Shown: positions 1 to 13,068, counted from the first letter of the stretch. The stretch: 64,000 bases of DNA from Dactylorhiza incarnata (GCA_033032865.1 JAWHQI010000070.1:10062001-10126000); one strand, 5' to 3'. Notes: generated by a model not told the origin, from the sequence alone. Numbers and translations are program-made.

Positions 1-1166
1 GAAGATCCGGACACTGGACTTCTCGAGAACAATAAGGCACTTCTCGAGAAATCAAGGATTAAGATAGAGGACTTCTCGAGAACAGTAAGGCACTTCTCGA
101 GAAATTTGAAGATCAAGACACTGGACTTCTCGAGAACAATAAGGCACTTCTCGAGAACAGGGCTGAAACGGACTCTCGAGAAGGCTGGTCCTTCGCGAGA
201 ACTAGACTTGACTCTTCTCGAGAAAGCTGGTCTTTCTCGAGAGCAAGAAGGGGCAGACGGACACCTTTCGAGAAATCTGAGGAGGCCTTTTCGAGAAACT
301 GCAGAGAATCGTATAAGGGGAAGATCAAGGATTTCTAGAGTTTATTAGTAAGATAACAGTCCAGAATCAAGAGTTAACTTAAAGCAATACAACTCAAACA
401 AGAGACAACACTCCATCAACGAAAGAGAAGGAGGAAAAAAAACTATGCCACTTGCCTCAAACCTTGCAAACTCGAAGATCTATGCTCCGGAAGCTATGGA
501 TCAGCTAGGAAAACACACGAGCACAGATTCCTGGAACTTTTCGGACCAAAAGGAGGGTTAGGTCGCTACCTTAACTCCAAAAATTTCTCAAAACGTGAAA
601 AACTTACCACTAAGACGAAGATCTCGCCGAGAGCTTTCCAAATCCACTCTCCAAACACGATTCCGACTACTACAGCCCTATGAATCGACGACCGAACGCT
701 CCACGAAGCTCCGCTCTCGCTCTTTCGCTCGGCGGCTGATTTGGGATCGATGGGGAATAGGGAGAGAGCTTTAGGTTTTATAGTAAAACCTAATTTAATG
801 TTTAATTAATTAAATAATACTCCCCTTTCACTTAAAACCGCGAGGGTGACTAGATCACCTCGGATTTCTACGAAATTCGCACCTAAACTAAGAAACGGGG
901 CTACGAATTTAATGGCAAAGTCAGAATTCAATTCCGACGAGCCAAACTCGGGCAAAAGCTTCCGAAAGCTAAAATCTAAACATTTACACAAAATCTTCTC
1001 TACAAATCAAAACGACGTGAAAACTCGGGCACTCGATCTAAATTACATACTTTAACTACGCTAAGGCTCAAAACTAAACCTAACGAGCTGACGTAACGCC
1101 CTTACGCCAAAATTACGCCACAGCGGTCATGTAAATAATTAACGAAAAAAAAACAGGGACGTTACA
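1..1166 (-). repeat. Element A 3' LTR (truncated by window start)
   Basis: This stretch matches 50995-51978 of the 5' LTR closely, apart from an indel in the TTCTCGAGAA array. On the minus strand it begins TGTAACGTCCC at 1166, directly after a purine tract. A TATA-like motif (ACTATAAAACC style, minus strand) lies near 774-784. Short open frames here are LTR shadows, not genes. Confidence 0.9.
17..300. repeat. TTCTCGAGAA palindrome array in the LTR of A
   Basis: About nine near-perfect copies of the 10-bp palindrome TTCTCGAGAA, plus variants (TTCGCGAGAA, TTTCGAGAA), recur at roughly 20-55 bp intervals. In the 5' LTR the matching stretch (about 50995-51100) keeps only a few copies and lacks about 195 bp of the array. 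Relative to the minus-strand TATA box the array lies downstream, in the transcribed R/U5 part. Confidence 0.85.
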
Positions 1167-1184
1167 GTCACCCCCCCTAAAAGG
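1167..1184 (-). other. Element A polypurine tract
   Basis: On the minus strand this reads as a purine-rich run (CCTTTTAGGGGGGGTGAC) directly before the 3' LTR. It follows the AAGTTTCGGGATGAAACTT stretch commonly seen after pol in chromoviruses. It is the expected plus-strand primer site. Confidence 0.8.
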
Positions 1185-1271
1185 AAGTTTCATCCCGAAA
1201 CTTGAATTCAAAGGTTAAGAAAGATACAGAATCAAATCTAAAGGTTACTAGACAGAAGAGTTACACGAAAT

Positions 1272-1596
1272 CTAAGAGAATAGGCTAGGATGGGTCTCTC
1301 TCATGGCAGACTCCAGCTCCCATGTTGCGCTTTCGACACCCTGATTCTTCCAAAGAACCTTAACCATTGGGATCGTCTTCCTCCGCAACACACGCTCTTG
1401 AGTCTCCAAGATTGGAATAGGCTCTTCAACATACGAAAGATTGGGCTATAGTACAGGCACCTAATCAAGAACACGCCGATCACTATGCAAACACTTCCTC
1501 AGCTGGCTCACATGAAACACATCGTGAACATTTGGAAATGAGGCAGGCAAATCTAATCTATAAGCTGGCACTCCGACGCGCTCAACAACCTGGATA
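1272..1596 (-). pseudogene. Element A integrase C-terminus and chromodomain (fragment)
   Basis: The minus-strand translation gives the integrase tail (VERVGVPAYRLDLPASFPNV, HVSQLRKC) followed by a chromodomain-like end (ERVLRRK, VKVLW, ATWELESAMRE). It ends at a TAG at 1272-1274. The stretch is cut at 1596 by element E and continues at 17846. In-frame stops occur shortly after the HVSQLRKC motif, so it is not functional. The chromodomain normally guides insertion towards marked heterochromatin. Homology to the intact tail of element C (40716 onward) is clear. Confidence 0.85.
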
Positions 1597-1769
1597 TGTA
1601 ACATCCCCAATCCTTCTAGACCCCTAGTTGGTATTAGGGCATGGGTGGTGTGCAGAGCGGCCACTAAGGCCTTTGTACCAAGTGGAGTGTGCTAAGTGCA
1701 CACCAAGGGCACAAAATCAACATAGCCCAATACCACTTCCTTAGGCCAATTGATCCTCAATTCACCAAA

Positions 1770-2150
1770 TTGACCAAAGTCAACAATAGGTCAACATTTA
1801 ACCAATCTAAGTCAATTAGGGTTCAATTGACTCTAAATGTTCAAATTGACTTTACCACCACACTCTAAACACTTTAAGGAACTCATTGGACCTAAAAGCC
1901 CCAGCAATTGGTCAACCAATTGACCAATTTGACCAAAGTCAACTCTAGCTTAATTTAGGTCAAAATCACACCTTAAGGCTAAATTAGCCCAATTGGGGCC
2001 CCACCATGGGCCAACCAATATTGGGTGGTGACAAGGGATCCAAGACCATCAAGTGGGTCCATCCCACTCACCAAGTTGACCAAGTCAAATCAAGAGTCAA
2101 CCATGGTCAATAAATGCCAAATTAGGTAACTTAGCTTAATTCCCTTTGAC
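1770..2150. promoter_or_regulatory. W-box (TTGAC) cluster at the start of the E 5' LTR
   Basis: I count 16 TTGAC cores on the two strands (7 TTGAC, 9 GTCAA), many as TTGACC/TTGACT or as inverted pairs, in about 380 bp. Chance would give about one. TTGAC(C/T) is the known binding core of WRKY factors, which act in stress and defence. The position in U3 fits a promoter role, but binding is an inference. Confidence 0.6.
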
Positions 2151-5100
2151 CAAAATTCAACCAAGTGGGCTAGCTCATTTTCAAGACTCATTAGACCCTA
2201 ACCAGCTGAATAAGCTAACCCAAGCCCATGAGCATGACTCATTTCATCAAAAAGGAGGAGAGAGAAGAAAAGGGGACAAAAAGTGATTTGATAAAGCAAT
2301 GTCCTCCTCCACACTCAAGCTAATCACCCTTGAGGCTTGGGGAAAACTTGGAGGATTACTTGGGTGATTGCTGAACACGTCAAGGAGGGGCCGAGCATCA
2401 GGTGGTGGCAGCAAGGGGGAAATTAAGCCAAAACCGTGGGTCACTTAGTTAAAACTCACCTATACAAGCCTCCTCACCTCCACCCAGCCCTCCCATTAGA
2501 TTCAGAAGGTTGAAAGCAGTCGGGATCGACCCTTGGATCAAAGCTTTTGGTGGAGAATGGAGGAAATGGTCAAGGTCGTCGGGGAGGAGCATTTCCATTG
2601 CCAACCACCGCCGACGCCACCGCCAAGCTCCATACTAGGTTCGTTTCTCCTCCTCTCCCTCTACGCTAGTTTCCCCTCTATCTTATTTGAAGGTTCGGGC
2701 TCAATTGGGTCGGAATCAAAATCTCAAAACCATGGATTTTTGGTAATTTCTGCCAAGCTAAGTTCGCCCGGAAACGCCTCCTCCGGCCGCCATGTCGCCG
2801 GGAAGTTGTAGCCCCGACCACCACGAAGGTGGTGGAGGTGGTGGCCGGCCGTGGTGGCCACCAGGTGGCCGGGAAATGGAGGAGCAAGTTGGCCCAGCAC
2901 GGGCAAATCCCATCCCTTGGCTGGAGGAAGAAGATGAAGGGGGAGGGTCGGATCTGCTTTAAAATCCGCGCAGATCTTCCTAAATTTCTTTGTATTAATT
3001 TAATTTAAAGCTAAGATATTCTGCCACTAATAATCAGTCCACTTCTATAATTAATTAAGGCCTCTTAATGGCTGACTTAGAAAAAGTGCCCAACATGAAA
3101 GTTGTAGGCCTTGGTCTTGACTTCCATTAGGGCTTAAGTTCAAGTCATTTGGTGTCCCACATCTCCCTAGGGAGCTGTTTTACTAGGACTGGTCTTACAC
3201 TATGTCAGTCCACTAAAATAATTATCTAGCCTAGACCTCTCAAGCTATGAAGCTGAGATTTTAACCATGGGTAGGTATACCCTAGGGGCACCCCCTGCCA
3301 AAGGCCAGCCCTTGATGGGCACTTTTTCCTATAGTTTTTGTGGTGGTTAAGATATTTAAATAAAGTTGATTTTTGGAGCATATGAAGTCCAAATGACACC
3401 AAATTTTGGTGGCATGCTCTTTAGTACATGAGTAGTGCCTGCCTAAAATTTCACTCCATTTGGAGTTGATTTGATATGGAAAATGGGAAAACCTAATGAG
3501 GGCCCTTAAGGGGTAAATTAAGGTTTAGGCCATTATGTGGAGTTGAGTGAGTTGGCCTCCTCCAATCTGGATGATTATGTAGGTATTGTTATATAAATGC
3601 ATGTGACACCCCCTAATGGAGCATTTGGAGCCATTAGGGTGGTGTGTCCTAAAACCCTAAGGGTGAACCCTTAAGGTTGCATATTAGGGCTTGTGAAGGC
3701 ATAGGACCAAATGTCCTTGACTTGGCTCAGAACTTGGTAGACTTGATTCTAGGAGCATAAAATGGCTTAGATAATTTAATGGGAATTTTTGGAATCATTT
3801 GGGTATTTTCTCTTAATAAATGAAATTGCCACTTTTTCCTTAAATAAATAAAATGCATGGCCTTATGACCTTGTATGGCTTTGAAACTTTAACAGTGGCT
3901 GAATTGGGATGAGAATAGGCTATGGTAATTTTATTATGATTTATTGAAGTGTTATCCCTTGTGGAGTAATTTTTAAGTGCTTACTAACTTTGAGGAATTT
4001 AATTTTGAAAAATGTCAAATCATTGGGCAATATTATGAAACTTAGTTATCTGTCATTTTATGTTGATACATGCCTATGATAATTATTTGGAAGCCTGTGG
4101 ACTTGTATTTTATGTACATCATGTAGAAATTAGTAATTATTACACATGGATGTTAAATCATTTTAATCAGTCAAATCATATGATAATGATACAATCATTT
4201 GGCAGAGGACTCTAGACCACAATTTGGACACATGGTAATTTTTGTAGAATTTTCAGATGAGAAATACTATTTTTCCTAATTATAGTGGCATTTTGGTAAT
4301 TATACAACTATGATGATTTAGTAGGCAACATGACATCCTATGGTCTTGAAACTCAGTAAACCACCTTGATATGGAACATTAAATTGCTGATAATTTTCAT
4401 GTAGCATGTAGAAGCATTTTGAGGATAGATCATGTGTAATTTGACTTAAAGCCTTAAGTACTTTAAATAATAATAAATGCCAAATTAATATGGAAAATTA
4501 TGGAAATTGGAACATAGCTTATTAAGGTCAGTGGGAGCCTATGATAATTATACCAGACCTTGGTGATGAGTTTTTAGAAGGATTCCTTTATGAGGTTTGA
4601 GGATAGTTTAAACTTGGTGGTCTGCGTTTAGTAAAAACCAGAATTTTGATTTTAAGACAATTCAGACCCATAAGTAGTGTTTAGAAGATATGTCCATTCA
4701 GTAATTGAGTTATAGTTCACAATGATTCAATTAGGGTCAAACCTAGGGTTAACATTGAGATTGTGCTAGGGTTGGTGTATGAGGTGTGGAGGTACGTCCA
4801 ACCCAATTGGGTGGGACGGGTGTTGAGCTAAGTTACTTTAATTATATGAAATAATGAGGGGTGAACTAAAAGGTTATTCATCAACTAAAGTAATTGTCTT
4901 GAGAAAGAGGATGGTGGGGTTGAGCCCATTAAATCCTTAGTACCGTTGGGGGCCCCTTTACGGGGTATACCGCGGGAAGTCCAAGATTCACCCTAAATAT
5001 AATACAAACTAAATTGTAGGCAAGTAGCCTAATTAGGTCAGCAAACTAGTATGGATCTCCTTTGAGGAGGAGATGGTTTGGTTCATCTTGTGTGTTAGTC

Positions 5101-6407
5101 CCTGAGCCGGAGGCTCGAGTGGATTTAATAACACCTGTTTCTTATGCAAATAGTGGCGAGTCTTTGGTACTAGGATAGTCTTGTCACCGACGGTAGTACG
5201 TTGACTCAGGTGAGGGTGAGGTTTAGAGGGCCGGTAAGTTTGAGTACCGCGGTCTGGAGGACAATCCCTAATAACCCACCCCGACCTTAAAGTCTGGTGG
5301 ATTCCAGCAAGAGTACGCAGGAGCTCCGCTGTTGTGTTCTTAGCGTTGAGGCGTACGTGAGGTCTACGCTTGGTAGTGAGCATACCCACCTAGGATGTGG
5401 AGTGCCCGATCCACTGCCACCGTGAGCCACGACGGTCGGTACCCGAAAGGTTGGCTTCCTTTCTAACAAATTGGGAACTATAAAGGTCTGTGCGCATAGA
5501 GTCGTGAGGGTTAGTCACATTGCATAAACACATTATGTTATCATAGCATAGCATAACATACACATTAGCATACCCCCATCATATAAATTAGTATGGGCTC
5601 TTTTATTTGATGGGTTACCTGGACATCTTAACTTATATGTCGTATGGGCGTTCATATAAGTTAAGGTACGAATCTGTGATGGTAGATTAGTTTAACTTAC
5701 TGCACCGCATTTTTATTACTGGTTTACTTCATGCTCTACTTTACTGTCATTTATTTGCACTAGACTGCTAGCTAGTTTAACTGCTTTTCCTATACTTGCT
5801 AGATTAGTGCCATGTCACCTCTTTCCTTGTTTACCCCTTGTTGTCCTCCGTTTCTTCCTCCCGCTCGGTTCCTAGGAGTCGTGGAGGGAGGCAAGGACAA
5901 AATAACTTAGTCTTTATGACTAACGGTCGGTTGTGACCGCAGAAGTCCGAGGAGACGGAGTTGTCCCGCGCGCAGCTGGACGAGATGGCAGGACCTGAGC
6001 AGCGGATGCAGCGTACTACCATGACGCCACAGGTTGATGATTAGATAGTTAGATTTTAGTATTTGAGAGTTTTGTAGTTTCCGCATGCTGTAGAGAGAGA
6101 GAGAGTACTTATTTTGGATATGTATCGGGCTTAAGCCCCTTTTGCTTGTACGGTCTCTTTTTGGACATTTCTGTTTCATTATATTCTATATGATGTTGTG
6201 ACTTGTGGACATGCCTTTAATTCTGTACTTACTTTTGGCATATATTTTCTTATGATCGTATAGCCGGCAGAGTCGGTGCTGAGCGGGGTTAACCAACCCG
6301 AGTGTTGGTGACACCGCAAGGCAGCGATTCTGGGCGAAGATCCACCTCAACCGTGCGATGCGGGAGGGGTTCGAGTTTTCATGTACCCGAACGGGTTTTG
6401 AGAAAAG

Positions 6408-9400
6408 AGATGAAGGGGGAGGGTCGGATCTGCTTTAAGATCCGTGCAGATCCTAAATTTCTTTGTATTAATTTAATTTAAAGCTAAGTAATTCTGCCAC
6501 TAATAGTCAGTCCACTTCTATAATTAATTAAGGGCTCTTAATGGTTGAATTAGAAAAAGTGCCCAACATAAAAGTTGTAGGCCTTGGTCTTGACTTTCAT
6601 TAGGGCTTAAGTTCAAGTCATTTGGTGACCCACAGCTCCCTAGGGAGCTGTTTTACTAGGACTGATTCTACACTATGTCAGTCCACTAAAATAATTATCT
6701 AGCCTAGAACTCTCAAGCTATGAAGCTGAGATTTTAACCATGGGTAGGTATACCCTAGGGGCACCACCTGCCCAAAGTCCAGCCCTTGATGGGCAATTTT
6801 TCCTGTAGTTTTTGTGGTGGTTAAGATATTTAAATAAAGTTGATTTTTGGAGCATATGAAGTCCAAATGACACCAAATTTTGGTGGCATGCTCTTTAGTA
6901 CATGAGTAGTGCCTGCCTAAATTTTCACTCCATTCGGAGTTGATTTGATATGGAAAATGGGAAAAACTAATGAGGGCCCTTAAGGGGTAAATTAAGGTTT
7001 AGGCCATTATGAGGAGTTGAGTGAGTTGGCCTCCTCCAATCTGGATGATTATGTAGGTATTGATATATAAATGCATGTGACACTACCTAATGGAGCATTT
7101 GGAGCCATTAGGGTGGTGTGTCCTAAAACCCTAAGGGTGAACCCTTAAGGTTGCATATTATGGCTTGTGAAGGCATATGACCAAATGTCCTTGCCTTGGC
7201 TCAGAACTTGGTAGACTTGATTCTAGGAGCATAAAATGGCTTAGATAATTTAATAAGAATTTTTGGAATCATTTGGGTATTTTTCTCTTAATAAATGAAA
7301 TTGCCACTTTTTCCTTAAATAAATAAAATGCATGGCCAGTGGCTGAATTGGGATGAGAATAGGCTATGGTAATTTTATTATGATTTATTAAGTGTTATCC
7401 ATTGTGGAGGAATTTTTAAGTGCTTACTAGCTTAGAGGAATTTAATTTTGAAAAATGACAAATCATTGGGCAAAATTATGAAACTTGGTTATCTGTTATT
7501 TTATGTTGATACATGCCCATGATAATTATTTGGAAGCCTGTGGACTTGTATTTTATGTACATTATGTAGAAATTGGTAATTACTACCCTTGGATGTTAAA
7601 TCATTTTAATCAGTCAAATCATATGATAATGATACAATCATTTGGCAGAGGACTCTAGACCACCATTTGGACACTTGGTAATATTTGTAGAATTTTCAGA
7701 TGAGAAATACTATTTTTCCTAATTATAGTGGCATTTTGGTAATTATACAACTACGATGATTTAGTAGGCCACATAACATACTATGGTCTTGAAACTCAGT
7801 AAACCACCTTGATATGGAACATTACCTTACTGATAATTTTCATGTAGCATGTAGAAGCATTTTGAGGATAGATCATGTGTAATTTGACAAAAGGCCTTAA
7901 CTACTTTAAATAATAATAAATGCCAAATTAATATGGAAAATTATGGAAATTGGAACATACCTTATTAAGGTCAGTGGGAGCCTAGGATAATTATACCAGA
8001 CCTTGGTGATGAGTTTTTAGAAGGATTCCTTTATGAGGTTTGAGGTTAGTTCAACTTGGTGGTCTGCGTTTAGTAAAAACCAGAATTTTGATTTTAAGAC
8101 AATTCAAACCCATAAGTAGTGTTTAGAAGATATGTCCATTCAGTAATTGAGTTATAGTTCACAATGATTCAATGAGGGTCAAACCTAGGGTTAACATTGA
8201 GATTGTGCTAGGGTTGGTGTATGAGGTGTGGAGGTACGTCCAACCCAATTGGGTGGGACGGGTGTTGAGCTAAGTTACTTTAATTATATGATATAATGAG
8301 GGGTGAATTAAAGGTTAATCACCAACTAAAGTAATTGTCTTGAGAAAGAGGATGGAGGGGTTGAGCCCATTAAATCCTTAGTACCGTTGGGGGCCCCTTT
8401 ACGGGGTATACCGCGGGAAGTCCAAGATTCACCCTAAATATAATACTAACTAAATTGTAGGCAAGAGTAGCCTAATTAGGTCAGCAAACTAGTATGGATC
8501 TCCTTCGAGGAGGAGATGGGTTTGTTCAGCTTGTGTGTTTGTCCCTGAGCCGGAGGCTCGAGTGGATTTAATAACACCTGTTTCTTATGCAAATAGTGGC
8601 GAGTCTTCGGTACTAGGCTAGTCGTGTCACCAACGGTAGTACGTTGACTCAGGTGAGGGTGAGGTTTAGAGGGCCGGTAAGTTTGAGTACCGCAGTCTGG
8701 AGGACAATCCCTAATAACCCACCCCGACCTTAAAGTCTGGTGGATTCCAGCAAGAGTACGCAGGAGCTCCGCTGCTGTGTTCTTAGCGTTGAGGCGTACG
8801 TGAGGTCTAGGCTTGGTAGTGAGCATACCATCCTAGGATGTGGAGTGCCCGATCCACTGCCACCGTGAGCCACGACGGTCTGTACCCGAAAGGTTGGCTT
8901 CCTTTCTAACAAATTGGGAACTATAAAGGTCTGTGCGCATTGAGTCGTGTGGGTGAGTCACATTGCATAAACATATTAAGTCATCATAGCATAGCATAAC
9001 ATACATATTAGCATACCCCCATCATATAAATTAGTATGGGCTCTTTTATATGATGGGTTACTTGGACATCTTAACTTATATGTCGTATGTGCATTCATAT
9101 AAGTTAAGGTACGAATCTGTGATGGTAGATTAGTTTTACTTACTGCACCGCATTTTTATTACTGGTTTGCTTCATGCTCTACTTTACTGTCATTTATTTG
9201 CACTATACTGCTAACTAGTTTTACTGCTTTTCCTATACTTGCTAGATTAGTGTCATGTCACCTCTTTCCTTGTTTACCCCTTGTTGTCCTCCGCTTCTTC
9301 CTCCCGCTCGGTTCCTAGGAGTCGTGGAGGGAGGCGAGGACAAAACGACTTAGTATTTATGACTAATGGTCGGTTGTGACCGTAGGAGTCCGAGGAGACG

Positions 9401-9856
9401 AAGTTGTCCCGCGCGCAGCTGGATGAGATGGCAGGACCTGAGCAGCGGATGCGGCGTACTACCACGATGCCACAGGTTGATGATTAGATAGTTAGATTTT
9501 AGTATTTGAGAGTTTTGTAGTTTCCGCATGTTGTAGAGAGAGAGTACTTATTTTGGATATGTATCGGGCTTAAGCCCCTTTTGCTTGTACTGTTTCTTTT
9601 TGGATATTTCTGTTTCATTATATTCTATATGATGTTGTGACTTGTGGAAATGCCTTTAATTCTGTACTTACTTTTGGCATATATTTAATTATGATCGTAT
9701 AGCCGGCAGAGTCGGTGCTGAGTGGGGTTAGCCAACCCGAGTGTTGGTGACACTGCAAGGCAGCGATTCTGGGCGAAGATCCACTTCAACCGTACGATGC
9801 GGGAGGGGTTTGAGTTTTCATGTACCCGAACAGGTTTTGAGAAAAGAGATCTTACA
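6408..9856 (+). repeat. Duplicated 3.4-kb LTR segment of element E
   Basis: This is a second copy of the LTR interior, equivalent to about 2932-6411 of the first copy and continuing to the true LTR end. The join shares only AGAT between the two source points. The copies differ by scattered substitutions and a deletion of about 31 bp near 7336. Duplication therefore came well before the present, or one copy was replaced later. Confidence 0.85.
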
Positions 9857-12800
9857 AATGGTATCACTGAACGAACGATCATAAGAGAACAGTCCACAAC
9901 ATACTGGGTCACCCCGCTCGAGTGTAGTTTGCGGACAAACTATGCAGCGGAAGCTGTGGTGTGCCCATGTATGAAATCTCATAAAACAGTCCACTAAGCA
10001 GCAAGTTAGGTCAAATTTTGACTTACTTAGACAATTTAGTGACGCATCCTAGTCTAAAGAGCGACCTCGAGTCTAGATTTGGTTGAAGGTTAAGGATACC
10101 CAACGTAGCTAAGGGTAGAAGTTAGTATAAGTCTAGACGTTGAGACTTTCACGCTAAAGATTACGCTTTACTACCAAGTGGTAGGACCATCTCGAGGAGA
10201 TCGGGTGTCTGTAGTCTTCTTTTAGAGTAATAGAAGACCCATAAGCATAACTCCCTTACCATAACTTGGTACTCCCCTTTACAGTACATTGAGGCAACCA
10301 CCACAAAATACCAGAGGTCGAATTGGAATTTGATCTTTCTCTGAAAAGGCCCCTTTCCTAGTTAATCATATAGGGAACTCGGAAAAGTTAACACAACTTA
10401 TAACACTGGGAGCCTAAGTCTTTCATAACAATATGTCTCAAGGTGGAACACCAAGTCAGAGAAGATATGCCCTAAAGTTTATGTACGTATGTAAGATGAA
10501 TATACCGTAGAAGTATTGAAGAGGTGTAGCCCAAATCGGTAGGGGCTTATCCTTTTGTTTATTGGGACAATAAATTCTGACTTGGATTGCCCTCTAGACT
10601 TTGTTTAGAAAATTCTATAACATTTACGTAATAATCTCGAGGTTTGGAGTTTTCAATGATACTAAGGTATTGGCGAGATCTTATTCATACACTTTTGTTT
10701 GTGGACCAACCCTCCTTAGAAGTTTGAGACCCTTGGAGAATTACTTTGCCTTAAATAGTAGGGATTGTTTATACCAAGTGGTGACCGCTATAGTTATACT
10801 GGCAAGTTAAGTGAATGGTACACTTCAAGAGTGAGCATGTACTCATTTTATTACTCCAAGGCTGAATCTAGGTCGACAAAAGTGATTAACTTGTTAATCA
10901 TTTGGTTATACGTAAAGGGTTGTCCAGTGTATGGGCATAAGACTCTCAGAATCAAGAAGGTCAGGTTAAGAAGTTAGGGAATTTATCTAACTTCCTGATC
11001 CAAGCAATGTTGTTTTGTCATTTATAAGGACGTTTGGTCATCGAGCTCTTACCGGTCACAAGGGAAAAACGTCATAAACGGCAAAAATTCAGTTCAAGAC
11101 CAAGTTAGATTTAGAATGGATAGAAGTAAGACTAGACTATAAGTTCTCATGACCATAAGAAATAATCAGTTATCGTAACAAGCTTGCAAGTGTATTGTTG
11201 TAAAAACACCTTTTTAACCTCGATACATCGATTTGTAGAGTTATCAGAACAATTAATAAACATTGACGTCCGAACAAATGTCTCGATTTAGTCAAGTACT
11301 GAAAACAAGAAGAATGCCGGGTTAGTAGCTTGGGATAAATGTGTCACATCGTGAAATTTTGAAGATTGGAATCAAGTTTTCGCAAGTTAAGAAAATTACA
11401 ACTAGTGTTTCTAGCACTTCAGAGCTTTCAAAGGTAATTTTCAGATAGTATTCTTAATTCAAATTCAAGCCCTCTCCTTGGTGTAAATTTAGTTAAGATC
11501 ATTTTACGCTTAGAGTTGGTTTATGCATAACCAAAGAGCTTAGGAAGGCGACTCTTTGGATCTTATAATATGTTGATAAAACTATTTAGGGCTAAGGTGG
11601 AGGATCTTACTATGTTTGGATCGCGGGAAAAATGACAACGACCATCATGTACTAAAATGTTGAGGATTTGAGAGTTAAAACAAATGGTTAAGTGTTGTTA
11701 CTATCAACTCCCGCTTGAAACTATTAATATTACCTGATGATATTTATCGATGTAATTTTTGGACGACACAACTAAGAGAAGGGTCGTTATGATGAAGCCT
11801 TTAAGTCATAGTTTATAGCTTAAGTGAGATGAGACCACTTGACTTTGGAAGTTTAGCCCACTCGATATTGGAAATCTAAAGTGAAATTTGACAAATGGTA
11901 TATTGAAGATATATAATTTACACACAATCCTCCGATCTTAAGAACCAGAACTTACAATTTCTCCAAAAATTATAATCACATTTATGAAGATTCAAGAATA
12001 AGGGAGACAGGTTTGATTTCCAGATATAAATGTTGAAACTTCTCGAGGATTAATGGGTTTTAATGAGACACCCTTCATGTTGAAATCAAATTGTGTCAAA
12101 ACATGTCATGATAAAAAGGGGTTTTACCCTCATGAGTTATGAACCAAATGGATATGGAAAGTAGTTGGGAGTCATTTCACGAACATCAGTTCTAAACTAC
12201 AGACGTTATGTGCCTCAAAGAAAAACATAGAGGATATCTACATTTATTTAACGTGAGGAAGCGTTAACCTCATGTAACGTTCGTAGGACATAAGAGACTC
12301 TGTCCCAAGTGTAATCAAGGTTTATGTTATTATTTGGTAGCTGATAAACCTGACCTTGTATCCGCGGAGCCGGAAACGGTTTATCAGCAGAGACCTCATA
12401 TGTTAAGGGATACGGTCTCTTGGTGTAGGTGGTAGTGAACACCTACGCGTAAGGGAATCATTTAGTGAAGAATCAGAATAGACAATGACGGTTGGCTAAA
12501 TGATCACGTCCTGGCCAACCGGTTTATGAGCAGAGTATTATGTAAGCATGGATCGTGAATATAACCTTATGAAGTTAAGTTGAACTCGAAGGTTTTCGGT
12601 GCCACCTAGCGCGGCTTGATAGCATAAATTAACTCTGTAAGATCTTATGTATTACAGATAGATCCTCCTCCAGGGGGTGTAGTGATTTTGTTAACACCCA
12701 CACATGGTTAGCTTGTTTTGATTTTGAAGTGTTTATTTCCTATTTATTACCGGGATGGAGCAAGTAGAACCCTCATTGTGATTAATGGCACGATGGTCTG

Positions 12801-13068
12801 AGTGGCGGGATAACCCTTCAATTAACCCCTGGTAGGAATATTTCCAACAACCTTTGCAAGGAATAGTAGAAGTGCGATGAGAAATCTTGGCAAAAACTGT
12901 TGCTCCAGTTTGAGTTCTCATGTAGTAGAGGTCTGAGTTCTTCCGTGGAAGGATATTCTGATGTCCGATTATTATAGTTCAATCATGGGCAAGAGGAGCA
13001 CAGCTAGGTGCCCTTGGACTTCAGCAACAACGTTTCCTGGAACTCATAACCTCAGGTACAAATTAAAC
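9857..13068 (+). other. Internal region of element E, no recognisable gene
   Basis: These 3.2 kb between primer site and 3' LTR hold no open frame above about 90 codons. I see no protease, RT, integrase or zinc-knuckle motif in any frame. The expected polypurine tract before the 3' LTR is missing. This fits a LARD internal domain, whose role would be as packaged RNA, or a fully decayed coding region. Confidence 0.65.
9859..9866 (+). other. Element E primer binding site
   Basis: TGGTATCA lies two bases after the LTR end CTTACA. It is complementary to the 3' end of initiator tRNA-Met. Only eight bases match, fewer than in element A. Confidence 0.75.

Larger units (their letters stand above)
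1597..9856 (+). repeat. Element E 5' LTR with partial internal duplication
   Basis: A nearly complete LTR runs 1597-6411. It stops six bases before the normal CTTACA end and jumps back to the position equivalent to 2936. The LTR then repeats to its true end at 9856. The matching 3' LTR (13069-17845) has no such duplication. The stretch is non-coding on present evidence. Antisense open frames of 116-118 codons (5033-5389, 8476-8826) recur in each copy but resemble no family I know. Confidence 0.85.

Noticed and set aside
17..300. Heat-shock elements in the TTCTCGAGAA array
   Set aside because: The TTC and GAA parts are four bases apart, not the two needed for a heat-shock element, and the array lies downstream of the TATA box.
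10601..10977. Small ORFs in the internal region of E
   Set aside because: They are shorter than 75 codons, overlap in different frames, and show no motif or composition suggesting a gene.
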